Assembly: GCF_026230105.1 (NCBI RefSeq)
Contig: NC_079484.1
Location: 4,789,805-4,853,804 of the forward strand
From: Diorhabda sublineata
Lineage: Eukaryota > Arthropoda > Insecta > Coleoptera > Chrysomelidae
Direction of reading: 5' to 3'
DNA: 64,000 nt
Shown here: positions 38,401-51,200 of the stretch, one piece after another
Numbering within the stretch: position 1 is the first letter of the stretch
Layout of the letters: the number at the start of each line of letters is the position of its first letter
Notes under the pieces: generated by a model
Databases searched by the model: none
What the model was told of the DNA's origin: nothing
Seen by the model: only the letters and a program-made list of their open reading frames with translations
Program-made: the position numbers and the translations under genes

Positions 38401-39061
38401 TTCTGTTGTGAATAAGCATTTAGTGGTATTATTGGTGGAAGTGGAAGGTCCTTGTTGTTCTCAATTTCGTTCCCATTAGGTTTTATAATCAATTCGTGAT
38501 GTTACATCATTTAATTACACCAAAAGTATTAAAATATACTGACATCTAGTAGTTACACTCAAAGATCGTAGGGCCACCGTCCGTGTACTTATTGAACTCA
38601 TTCATGAAACTTCCCATGACACACAATTGAAGGAACTTTTAACAACAAATTCACTATGCTCAAGAATGTTTTGACTTTATCGTTGCAGGAGATGAAACTT
38701 TAGAGCCCTAAAACAAAAACCTCTACAGTGATATATATTTCCAAATCTCCCTACTAAAAATTTTGGATATTTTCAAATTATTTATATTTCTAGGTACACT
38801 GGTCATCGAACGGACGATATGAATATTGAAAGTGCCATAATAACTAACGATAATTATGTATTGTCCGGATCTAAAACAGGAGAATTGTGGTGTTGGGATT
38901 TGGTTAGTACGGAAGTGGTGAAAAAGTTTGTACATACTGCTGGCAAAGTTTTGAATTCATTAAGCGTTCACCCTAAAAAAGACACAGTCTTAACTGCCGC
39001 TGTACGTTCAATCAAATTATGGGAAAAACCAGAACAGGTTTTGGTAAATGAAAACGAGTAA
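35471..39061 (+). CDS. WDR83: WDR83/MORG1 WD40 scaffold protein
   Basis: Five exons: 35471-35537, 36305-36518, 36752-37008, 37625-37733 and 38794-39061. They total 915 nt (304 aa) with agreeing phases. Seven WD40-like blades are recognisable. Examples are GAVRAVRFN and YCLTCGSDKKLKLWNPYKG, VLDVCGSCDNSQLVSCSSDK and ILWDVTTGQ, GHAATVTCVKYNEESTIVVS and MCWDVKS, and DHEILVGSVDCSFRRYDLR. Further on are VSVCFSHDGQCVLAGSADNT, GHRTDDMNIESAIITND and VLNSLSVHPKKDTVLTAAV. The human protein (315 aa) scaffolds the ERK cascade, binds PHD3 and is found in spliceosomal C complexes. This copy has a shorter N-terminus. The gene diverges from the ZAD gene and converges with the SLC7 gene. Introns carry transposon debris. 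Confidence 0.95.
37446..37510. repeat. Dispersed CACTCACAATTACACTG repeat with hairpin, WDR83 intron 3
   Basis: ACACCAACACTCACAATTAC followed by ACTGTCTGGTCTTTCAAATC and then GATTGAAAGACCAG forms a 13-bp stem (TGGTCTTTCAA / TTGAAAGACCA). The same lead sequence occurs at 53274-53300 and, inverted, at 41921-41940 and 53370-53395. Confidence 0.65.
38080..38450 (+). mobile_element. LINE RNase H tail remnant in WDR83 intron 4
   Basis: Plus-strand LGLTGTDEWRFYMEEEQISD then HLVG near 38164-38230 matches the LGxxxSxxCRFCxEExETxxHLLCEC signature with the Cys residues lost. A later LEH-stop-KVLPGRTYSMGSV block resembles the C-terminal tail. Similarity is weak and by eye. Confidence 0.45.
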
Positions 39062-39134
39062 AATTATAAAACTTTCATATTGTTAAAATTCGATTTATTC
39101 CTTGTGTAATTTCTGTTGGTTTTGTACAAATTGT

Positions 39135-39140
39135 AATAAA
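39135..39140 (+). promoter_or_regulatory. WDR83 poly(A) signal AATAAA
   Basis: AATAAA begins 74 bp after the WDR83 stop codon. The opposing SLC7 signal begins only 26 bp further on. Confidence 0.65.
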
Positions 39141-39166
39141 ATATCGACAATTTGTTTAAATATTTT

Positions 39167-39172
39167 TTTATT
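39167..39172 (-). promoter_or_regulatory. SLC7 gene poly(A) signal
   Basis: TTTATT on the plus strand (AATAAA on the minus strand) lies 117 bp past the SLC7 stop at 39289. It is the nearest canonical signal on that strand. Confidence 0.6.
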
Positions 39173-39288
39173 CATGCGCAATACAGAAAATGTATATAAT
39201 ACTATAAAAAAATGGAAACTGCAGTATCAATAAATACCTTTAGCTTGTATACAACAAATAAATAAATTAATAACAATTATAAAACCAT

Positions 39289-42200
39289 TTAAGAATGTGC
39301 TAATGTTGCAGAAGCCTTTGGATTGGTAACTCGCATTGTTTTCTGGACAAATTTGGTTATATTTTTCAAAAACGAGTGATAGCCTTCTGGTTTATGTTTC
39401 CATTTCACGCACACATAATAAACTGGAATACCTAGAAACAAATTCACTTTTAAATACTTGTTACACTAATAATTTACATTTACACAAAGGTTATACTTTC
39501 ACTATCATAACCTTAATTGCTAATAGCGCGCTGTTTTAAAGCCCAATTGATCACCTCGAATATTCTTCAATGTTTTTCAATTCTAAAACATTCACAGAAC
39601 ACTCTAGAATATTCGTTATTCATGTGGGGTTTGCCCATGTGTTTGAACCACGCTTGTGTGAATGCTGGGCAGATGATGAGGTCTGCATGCATCAGTGGCT
39701 CTTCGGAGCATCCGTGATACTCATGGTGTGAAAATGGCGTCTTGGATGATTGTTTGGTTAAAAGTCCGGTCATTAGTCGGATTTCGCGCCTAATTAATTG
39801 AAGTAACAACATTTTGTTGCACAAAAATATTGATTAAATGTAACAGTCACAATATATAAACAATTTTTACCTGATAAGGTTATCGCTAATCCTATAACAG
39901 TATTCCAAGGTTGTGTTGGTATAGGAAATATTATAATAAATGCACAGCATAGTAAAAACAGTATAGGTATAGAAGTATGTACCCTGATTGGTCTTGGCAG
40001 GTCAGGTTGTTTGTAGCGTAACCAAAGCATTCCAACTACACTTGCAGCACTCGAAAGCCATAATATCTGACCATAGTAATTTATCAGCTCAAATACATCG
40101 CTTATTAGTAACATAACTAAAGATGTAATACACTGAAACAAAATGAAAAATTAGTATACAAAAGCCATAACAGATTTGTGGTATATAAAACCAATAACTG
40201 TTTACTTCAAGTCCTGAATTGGCGTACAAAAGTCAAAACTGATTTCTTAGAGTCCAGAACTAATTTATTACAGTCCAAAACTGGCAAACAAAAGTCCTAA
40301 TTGATTTCTTACAGTTCTGATCTGGTATATAAAACGCACAACGATTTTTTTCCAGTCTTAAATTGTTATTCAAAAGTCATAACTGATACCTGACAATTTT
40401 GTACTAATATATAAAATACACAACTGATTTCTTACAGTCTACAGGCCTGAACTGGCATATAAAAGCAATAATTGATTCATTACAGTTCTGAACTGGTATA
40501 TAAAACCCATAACTGTTTTCTTCCACTCCTAAATTGGCATACAAAAGACATAACTGATACTTTATAGTCATGTACTAGTATATAAAATACATAATCAGTT
40601 TCTTACAGTCCTGAACGAGCTCATAAGTCTATAACTAATTTATTACAGTCCTAAACTGGCACGTGAAGTCCAAAAATGATTGATTACAGTTCTGAACTGG
40701 AATATAAAATTCATAACTGGCGCACAAAAGCCATAACTGATTTATAACAGTACTGAATTGTTATATGAATACCATAACTGATTTGTTACAGTCCTGAACT
40801 GGCAAACAAAAGCCATAACACAGTGTTCAACTAATACATAAAATCCAGAACTAATTTTTTACAATCCTCAACTGGTATATAAAATCCAGAACTGATTTAT
40901 TACAGTTTTTTTTCATATTTCTAAATAATAAGTGAAGTTTGACTTACTGTGAATATTAAACTAGGAATTGGAGTATTTCTCTTTATATGAATAAATGATA
41001 AAAAGTCTGGTAAATGCCCTTCTTGGGATCCAGTCAAAAACAGTCTTGAAGATGTGAATAAAATACCATTAACGCCCCCGAATGTCGAAAGAGCTACAAA
41101 TATAGGAACTAGCCACTGCACGCTGTTGAACATCTTCATTCCAAACGACTAAAAAATATAATAATGTAACTCATAATAATCCAGTATTGTTTGATTCTAT
41201 TAATGTTTTTTTGATTCATTAATCGTCTCCAATTTAGTATTTTTTGGAGTACTCAAAGTTGAAAAAAACGCATTTTAGGTTATGTCATCAGAGAGTGTCT
41301 CGATTGCTTGTTTTATATTTTGGTTTTAGCGAATTTAGAATCGAAACATATGAAAGGGAGACTTATGTTTATTTTTGTGTGAGTGTGAAAAAATAAAAAC
41401 AAAAGAATAGTTTACTATTTCAATAAATTTTTCGAAATTATGTTCTACTAATTATTTGAGATTGATAACTAGGAAGCCCTAATGTAAAAACTTATCACTG
41501 AACCTTTATTAGTTTTTTGTCGGAGCGACTATGTGTAGAATAGCGAACTGAATAATTTGAGGCCTCGGAGTAAAGAAATTTTATGAAAAACAAGCAATAT
41601 TCTCACGAATCACGTACAATTATGATTTATGCTTTCTCTGTGCTCCGACTTTTAATTTCATAATTTGATATTTAGGAAAATAATTATTTTTCTTTCGGAT
41701 TAAGTTGACTAATATAAAAAAGAATCAATTGAAACGGAAGTAAACAATAGAATTGGATGTAAAAAACATAACCTCAAAATGCAAAACGTTTCATATTAAG
41801 CAGGCTGGAATTAATTTTCGTTTATTGGTGGGAAAATTCAGTACAAAATAAGTTATTAGGTTTTAGTTTACATTCAGTCTCTGAAGACGATAACTTGGTT
41901 GTCGAAACGCGCGTCAAGCAGTGTAATTGTGAGTGTTAATGTAGTGGTAGTGAATAGTGTGTTTAGTATAACACACGTTATGTTTATCGGTTAATAGACT
42001 ATTGATAGAGGTGGTATATTTTAGCGTTTTGAAGCTTCACGCTCTTATATCCGACGCTGCATCAATTTAAGATGACGCTCCAGTGGAAATTATACCACGT
42101 GACCTCATTTGTCACTCTAGGTGAGCGTCAACATGAAGTTGCACCTTTTATATAGACACTGGGAATATCTGACGTAATAAAATAAGTTGGTAACATTGGT

Positions 42201-45200
42201 TTTTACTAAAATGAAGTATTTCACATGAATTTTTCAATTATTTTAAAAAAATATAATTAAGACCTATAAGTAAATGTATAAAAGAAATTATATCTAGTAA
42301 AGTGAGATAGTGACGTGAAAACATGTTACAATAAATGATAAATCAAAACATTGTGTGGTAATTACTTAATATGAGGTTATTTCACATGTTTGGCTGTGAA
42401 TTGTTTTCATCACTGATCATTTAAGATCACGTGACTTATGACACGCCCTGAGGGGCATACTTTGGTTTTTTTGCAGGGAAAGTAGGTACTTGATGATGCA
42501 GTTTTGTTATGTGGACTGAGTGAAATGTTTTCGAAGCTTGCTTACCAAAGCAACAGCTGCAGAACTCTCAATTTCAACTCCAGATAAAACTGCAAAATAC
42601 GCAACATTTGCTAATACATATATTCCTGTAACTGTTGGTAAAGCAATCCAGATAGCCTTTGGTAAATTTCTGAAAACAAATTATAACGTTAATCGAACGG
42701 TTTCTTAACTAAAATTCATTTATTTTATAAACTCGATCTCATTTAGAACAAAATACATCAGTTTCATTTCATCACCTTTGTCTGCCAATTGTAAATCTAG
42801 GAAGAAATTTAGTTACTTTTGGCTTAACAACCTTTCACGTGTCACAGATCAGCTGATGGATTGATTGGAGCAGCTCAATTAGTTTAATGTCATTTCTATT
42901 ATGTGTCAGTTGCAAATCTAGGGAGAAATCTAGTTACTTTTGATTTAGCAACCAACCTAATGTCAGTCAGATCATCTGATTGATTAATGTGGGCAGCTTT
43001 ATCGGGTTGATTTCATCACTTTTGTCTGCCAAGTGTAAATCTAGGAAGATATTTAGTTACTTTTGACTCAACAACCATTCACGTGTCACAGATCAGCTGA
43101 TGGATTAATTGGAGCAGCTCAATTAGTTTAATGTCATTTCTATTATGTGTCAGTTGCAAATCTAGGGAGAAATCTAGTTACTTTTGATTTAGCAACCAAC
43201 CTAATGTCAGTCAGATCATCTGATTGATTAATGTGGGCAGCTTTATCGGGTTGATTTCATCACTTTTGTCTGCCAAGTGTAAATCTAGGAAGATATTTAG
43301 TTACTTTTGACTCAACAACCATTCACGTGTCACAGATCAGCTGATGGATTAATTGGAGCAGCTCAATTAGTTTAATGTCATTTCTATTATGTGTCAGTTG
43401 CAAATCTAGGGAGAAATCTAGTTACTTTTGATTTAGCAACCAACCTAATGTCAGTCAGATCATCTGATTGATTGATGTGGGCAGCTTTATCAGCTTGATT
43501 TACTCGCTTTTGTCTGCCAAGTGTAAATCTAGGAAGAAATTTAGTTACTTTTGGCTTAACAACCTTTCACATGTCACAGATCAGCTGATGGATTGATTGG
43601 AGCAGCTCAATTAGTTTAATGTCATTTCTATTATGTGTCAGTTACAAATCTAGGGAGAAATCTAGTTACTTTTGATTTTACAACCATCCTAATGTCAGTC
43701 AGATCATCTGAGTGATTGATGTGGGCAGCTTTATCGGCTTGATTTCATCACTTTTGTCTGCCAATTGTAAATCTAGGAAGATATTTAGTTACTTTTGACT
43801 CAACAACCATTCACATGTCACAGATCAGCTGATGGATTGATTGGATCAGATTAATTAGTTTAATGTCATTTCTATTATTTGTCAGTTGCAAATCTAGGGA
43901 GAAATCTAGTTACTTTTGATTTAGCAACCAACCTAATGTCAGTCAGATCATCTGATTGATTAATGTGGGCAGCTTTATCGGCTTGATTTCATCACTTTTG
44001 TCTGCCAAGTGTAAATCTAGGAAGATATTTAGTTACTTTTGACTCAACAACCATTCACGTGTCACAGATCAGCTGATGGATTAATTGGAGCAGCTCAATT
44101 AGTTTAATGTCATTTCTATTATGTGTCAGTTGCAAATCTAGGGAGAAATCTAGTTACTTTTGATTTAGCAACCAACCTAATGTCAGTCAGATCATCTGAT
44201 TGATTGATGTGGGCAGCTTTATCAGCTTGATTTACTCGCTTTTGTCTGCCAATTGTAAATCTAGGAAGAAATTTAGTTACTTTTGGCTTAACAACCTTTC
44301 ACATGTCACAGATCAGCTGATGGATTGATTGGAGCAGCTCAATTAGTTTAATGTCATTTCTATTATGTGTCAGTTACAAATCTAGGGAGAAATCTAGTTA
44401 CTTTTGATTTTACAACCATCCTAATGTCAGTCAGATCATCTGAGTGATTGATGTGGGCAGCTTTATCGGCTTGATTTCATCACTTTTGTCTGCCAATTGT
44501 AAATCTAGGAAGATATTTAGTTACTTTTGACTCAACAATCATTCACATGTCACAGATCAGCTGATGGATTGATTGGATCAGATTAATTAGTTTAATGTCA
44601 TTTCTATTATTTGTCAGTTGCAAATCTAGGGAGAAATCTAGTTACTTTTGATTTTACAACCATCCTAATGTCAGTCAGATCATCTGAGTGATTGATGTGG
44701 GCAGCTTTATCGGCTTGATTTCATCACTTTTGTCTGCCAATTGTAAATCTAGGAAGATATTTAGTTACTTTTGGCTTAACAACCTTTCACGTGTCACAGA
44801 TCAGCTGATGGATTGATTGGAGCAGCTCAATTAGTTTAATGTCATTTCTATTATGTGTCAGTTGCAAATCTAGGGAGAAATCTAGTTACTTTTGATTTAG
44901 CAACCAACCTAATGTCAGTCAGATCATCTGATTGATTAATGTGGGCAGCTTTATCGGCTTGATTTCATCACTTTTGTCTGCCAAGTGTAAATCTAGGAAG
45001 ATATTTAGTTACTTTTGACTCAACAACCATTCACGTGTCACAGATCAGCTGATGGATTAATTGGAGCAGCTCAATTAGTTTAATGTCATTTCTATTATGT
45101 GTCAGTTGCAAATCTAGGGAGAAATCTAGTTACTTTTGATTTAGCAACCAACCTAATGTCAGTCAGATCATCTGATTGATTGATGTGGGCAGCTTTATCA

Positions 45201-48200
45201 GCTTGATTTACTCGCTTTTGTCTGCCAATTGTAAATCTAGGAAGAAATTTAGTTACTTTTGGCTTAACAACCTTTCACATGTCACAGATCAGCTGATGGA
45301 TTGATTGGAGCAGCTCAATTAGTTTAATGTCATTTCTATTATGTGTCAGTTACAAATCTAGGGAGAAATCTAGTTACTTTTGATTTTACAACCATCCTAA
45401 TGTCAGTCAGATCATCTGAGTGATTGATGTGGGCAGCTTTATCGGCTTGATTTCATCACTTTTGTCTGCCAATTGTAAATCTAGGAAGATATTTAGTTAC
45501 TTTTGACTCAACAACCATTCACATGTCACAGATCAGCTGATGGATTCATTGGATCAGATTAATTAGTTTAATGTCATTTCTATTATTTGTCAGTTGCAAA
45601 TCTAGGGAGAAATCTAGTTACTTTTGATTTAGCAACCATCCTAATGTCAGTCAGATCATCTGAGTGATTGATGTGGGCAGCTTTATCGGCTTGATTTCAT
45701 CACTTTTGTCTGCCAATTGTAAATCTAGGAAGATATTTAGTTACTTTTGACTCAACAACCATTCACATGTCACAGATCAGCTGATGGATTGATTGGATCA
45801 GATTAATTAGTTTAATGTCATTTCTATTATTTGTCAGTTGCAAATCTAGGGAGAAATCTAGTTACTTTTGATTTAGCAACCATCCTAATGTCAGTCAGAT
45901 CATCTGATTGATTGATGTGGGCAGCTTTATCGGCTTGATTTCATCACTTTTGTCTGCCAATTGTAAATCTAGGAAGATATTTAGTTACTTTTGACTCAAC
46001 AACCATTCACGTGTCACAGATCAGCTGATGGATGGATTGGAGCAGCTCAATTAGTTTAATGTCATTTCTATTATGTGTCAGTTGCAAATCTAGGGAGAAA
46101 TCTAGTTACTTTTGATTTAGCAACCAACCTAATGTCAGTCAGATCATCTGATTGATTGATGTGGGCAGCTTTATCAGCTTGATTTACTCGCTTTTGTCTG
46201 CCAATTGTAAATCTAGGAAGAAATTTAGTTACTTTTGGCTTAACAACCTTTCACATGTCACAGATCAGCTGATGGATTGATTGGAGCAGCTCAATTAGTT
46301 TAATGTCATTTCTATTATTTGTCAGTTGCAAATCTAGGGAGAAATCTAGTTACTTTTGATTTAGCAACAAACAGAATGTCAATCAGAACAGTTGATTGTT
46401 GGTAGCAACTTCAGCGCTTTGATTTCATCACTTTTGTCTGCCCGTTGCAATTCCAGGAAGACATATGGTTCCTTTTTGGCTTAAAATGTCAATCAGATCA
46501 GTTGATTGGAGAACTTTGGTAAAAATAATTAAAGTTTGCTGTGGTTTATGTTGATATTTTATTTACTTTAAATTCTTGAGGTTTGACAGCCACGGAGGAG
46601 AGAAAACTGTTAACTTTGATTTGTGACAGCCATGATCATCAAATGTAATATTTTGTTCTGGCAAGAAATAGCATACTTTATGATTTTTTTGCCTCTTTAT
46701 AATTCATTTCACAGTTCGTAGGTAGCAGTTGATTTTATTTCTGGTTTTTTCTTGATTAGAGCTTTTCTAATTAAATTTATATGAGTTGTATCGAACATTT
46801 ACATGACACATAAAAATTTTTGTTGAAAAAATACACAATTCATTCCATTTTGATGGTACACTCTGTATAATAGTGTTAATAGAAAAATTGTCTTGACATT
46901 GATCGCAATTATCACAATCTCTGATATAATAATTACAAAATTACTAGTGCTATTTTGCTTTTTTTATAAATAATAACCTTCAACTGTTCAGCAGCAATGA
47001 ATCAAGGACAGGGTCTCAAAAAGTGTCAACGTTTTGATTCGTTATTAAAATATGTAATAAAGATTAAATCTTCTGTTAGGAAAATTACAAAGTTTGTGAT
47101 AAAATCATTATTGAAACGGTAATAAATGATTGAATATTTCTAATAAAATTCTAAATAGCCTTTCACAAGTTTATTGATATTGTCTATTAGATTCCATTAC
47201 CGTAAAAATCTTTTCTCATTAAAATTATTATTTATGAATTTTGATATTTAGCATGGAGACGTGCCCTTTTTATATTCCCAACATCTCGGTATATCGAATG
47301 GCTTTGTAAACCCTCAAACACCCACATTCAAATTTCCTTTTTTTAATCCATATGTAAAAGTTATCTAATTAATTACAGTCCATTCATTTAGCGGGTTTAT
47401 GCAAATTACCTCACACTGAAAATTCTTTCTAACTAAACAATATTTTACGGATTGCTTTTCCCAGTGAGTCGGGTCTTTTAATCTTGAGTGATATCTAGTA
47501 TTATTCAACACTATGAACATCCAGCACGACTCGATGTCCCTATAAAACTGGCCCAATTCAGCAATCTAACGAACTGTCAAAATGGTCGCCGTGGGGTAAA
47601 CAATTGCTTTTGTCTAAGTTTTCGTGTGTTTTGTGAAATTATTTGTTGGAGTTTAGTTTAGATTGCGTTGTGTGAGAACATACTCTAAAATGATCGTGCT
47701 TGAGTTACGGGAATTTTTTGAACATTAATTATCACTGATGCCAATTTCTGGGAGGGAGTTATATACGTCTTTAAGTAATAAGGTCTAAAATCCGACAAAT
47801 AATTTCACAAACCACACAAAAACTTAGACAAAAGCAATTGTTTACCCCACGGCGACCATTTTGACAGTTGGTTAGATTGCTGAATTGGGCCAGTTTTATA
47901 GGGACATCGAGTCGGGTATTAAAATTAATGGACTATAATCACTTGTAAAGTTTGATTAAGAAAGCATGAAATTACCTATCAAACAACTGAAATTGAACAT
48001 GGCAGCGAGACGAGAATAATAATTTCACTTTCCTCCTATTCTAGAATCTTTGTTCTACTTTATTTGTGTTATTTCTGATATTTTTTTATCAGAATGGATG
48101 CCCCATATTGATTCTACGTAAAGTTGAAACGTGAGAAATTTGTTATCTAAAGAATTTATTACCCCAATCTATTGAAAACCATGCACTCGACTCGGATATA

Positions 48201-51200
48201 GAGAAAGGCGTTTTCGTTCTGTATAATTTGACAATGAAAACCTTTCTAGGTTAATCCTTGATTGTAAAACAAGTGGAAAGATAGAGAAAGGGCAGTATCG
48301 ACGTCTAGATGGAAATTAAATAATTTATTAAGCAAAAAATTCGAATTTATGAAGAAAATAATTGAAAATTAGTATTTTTTATATAGTAACTAACTTTTTT
48401 TGATGAGTTTTCAAGCAATTTTTGCTCGTTTTCGAAAAAAAAAAACATATTTCTGTTTTTATGTGCCCTGCTATACCCTTTTGCTACCTGAAGATATACA
48501 GTTTGTATAACGGCTTAAGTACATATTTTTTGATGCAATTTAGCCATCTTTAATTACCCATTTAAAAAATGGCCGCCGTGGGGCAAACAAATGCATTTGA
48601 CGAAGTTTTTATATGGTGTATGAAGTTATTTGTTGGATTTTAGACCTTAGTATTTCCAGTTTTATTGCGAAATGGCTTCTTCAAGTGTTGCTACTTGAAA
48701 AAGTGCCGAATTTACTCCCAGACACGTCGATTTGTCATTTTATTTTCTATGCAGTGTTGTGCTTAGCGTTAGTAAGCGCTAAATATTAAATGAGAAGCAA
48801 GTATATTGGAAATTTGTAAAAAATGAATAGAATTTTGAGTAATTTTTTTTCATCTAATAAAAACGGTTAACTTCATCAAAAGCTTTAAGTTTGTCTTTGT
48901 ACCTTTCACCTGCCACTGGTTTATCACTTTGCGACTACTAACTCATGTCTACAAAACTGCATTAATTTAAGTATAAAATAAATACAAGTGTTCTAAATTT
49001 AGTGCTTGAACTTGCAGAATGACTATAAAAAATTGTACAAATACTCAGTACTAATTTCACTAAAACAAATCTATGTGGTCCTCCATAAAACAATATCAAA
49101 AACTCTTATTCCCGGAAAAGGAAACACTGGTATATACGAGAAAATCGATTGTTTACCCCACGGTCGCCATTTTGATGTAGCTTTTCTCAGATTACTGAAT
49201 AGATATTTGATAAACATATATTAGTTTTGGAGTTTATCAACCGAAATCTAAATAATTATGCTATTAATTACAATACAAACTCGATTTGTTGTTATTGAAG
49301 ATTTGATAATTTTTTAAATCGAAGAAATCACTGTACGTAGCCGAAAGAAGAAAAAAAACTCATCTGATACAACAAAGTACATGTAGAATTCATTTTTTTC
49401 CTTCTAACGCATCAATAATTGTTTATTTACGGTAAACTAGATTTCCAGGAATCGAAGATTCTAGAATGTGATGATAGCGTATATAAAATGAGTGTCTAGC
49501 TGACAGAGAGAGTGAATTTCTGAACAATTTAACGTCATAGTGGGAAAGTGATAAGTGAACTGAACGGAATATTTAAATAAATTAGATGTTAAGTGTTAGG
49601 GAATAGTTTAGTGCGAGAGTTAAATAGTTAAACGCGTGTGAATAAATTATGTAAGATACAACGTATGTATGTATTCATCCCATTCGTTTTGTGATTAGAT
49701 ATATTCAAAAAATTGATTCATAAACTGACATTTTAGCCTACATTTTCTTTTACGGATTGTTTTTTCCCAGTCGGGATCTTTTCGTCCGGAGTGGTAGCTA
49801 GTATTATTCAAAACTATGAAGGAATTACATCCAGCATTAGATAGACATACTATTTAGAATCATCGGCGTTATTTCTTCCTCGTAGGCATAGAGCACTAGG
49901 GAAGTAGATCTCCTAATCCGCCATTTTGTATCCTATAGAGCAGAAGCCCGTATTTAAGCGTCTTCTTGTCAATTCTGTCAATTAGTTGCAATTTAAGCAA
50001 AAATTACTGGTAAATTATAAGCCACTAGAAATTTAAAAACTTTTCAAATTTATACGTTCCTTCGAAACCCATAGATTTTATCTTGTTTGCCATAAAACTG
50101 TATTTGGCTTATGTCTATTATATTGTAGTTATAAGATACGAAGTGTCAGCAGTTAATTTATCATCCATAGTTGTACTATACCGGGCGTCTACAGATAGAG
50201 TAATACCATGTGATTAATTGGATTTATATACAAGCTAACACATCAAATAAAAACTATATTTACCTGTATGGATCTTGCAATTCTTCTGTAACAAAATTGA
50301 GAAAATTCCAACCCCCAAATGCGAACAATCCTGAATAAAAGCTTAAAGCAATTGTTGATATCTCATATTTACCATCGAATGCATTGTGGAAATTTTCCGT
50401 ATGTCCTGAAAATTCATTTAAAAAATTGGAGCAGAAATATAAAAGCAAACAGCCATTTTTTCCCCATTATAGATTCTATATGCAATTATTTAACTTATAA
50501 CCTATGAACTTTCAATTTCCAACAGGTCTCGACCTCTTCATTCTTCTCTTAGACCGTTTGTCTGTCAATAAGATGCTATACAAAATTCTTGTAATATATA
50601 ACAAGTGGGGATTGCATCTCCCACCCTTAGATATAGGAGAAGATCTCACTAAATACCGTCTTTATCATTATAATAAATCGATTCTTCCAATACAAACAAC
50701 GTTTGGTCCTTCGAGCCGGATTCATAATAAAATTCATTCAGAATTTTGTTTATCACATATTTCACCTTTTGTATTGTTTGAATTAGATAATTTTTTGATT
50801 TATTCTATTGTTCAATTGAAGTATATGAACCTCCAGGGGGCGGCATGTACAAAATTCTTGTAATATCTAACAAGTGGGGATTGCATATCCCACCCTTAGA
50901 TATAGGAGGAGATCTCACTAAGTCAGGGTAGTCGTAAAGATGTGAGTGTGTAACGAGTTTATACATCAATAATTAAATTATAAACTAAATACCGTCTTTA
51001 TCATTATAATAAATCGGTTGTTCCAATACAAACAACGTTTGGTCCTTCGAGCCGGATTCATAATAAAATTCATTCAGAATTTTGTTTATCACATATTTCA
51101 CCTTTTGTATTGTTTGAATTAGATAATTTTTTGATTTATTCTATTGTTCAATTGAAGTATATAAACCTCCAGGGGGCGGCATGTACAAAATTCTTGTAAT

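Noticed and set aside
50504..50863. Protein-coding gene in SLC7 intron 3
   Set aside because: The 119-codon frame lies in the first unit of the 336-bp array and is broken in the other units, so coding is unlikely.
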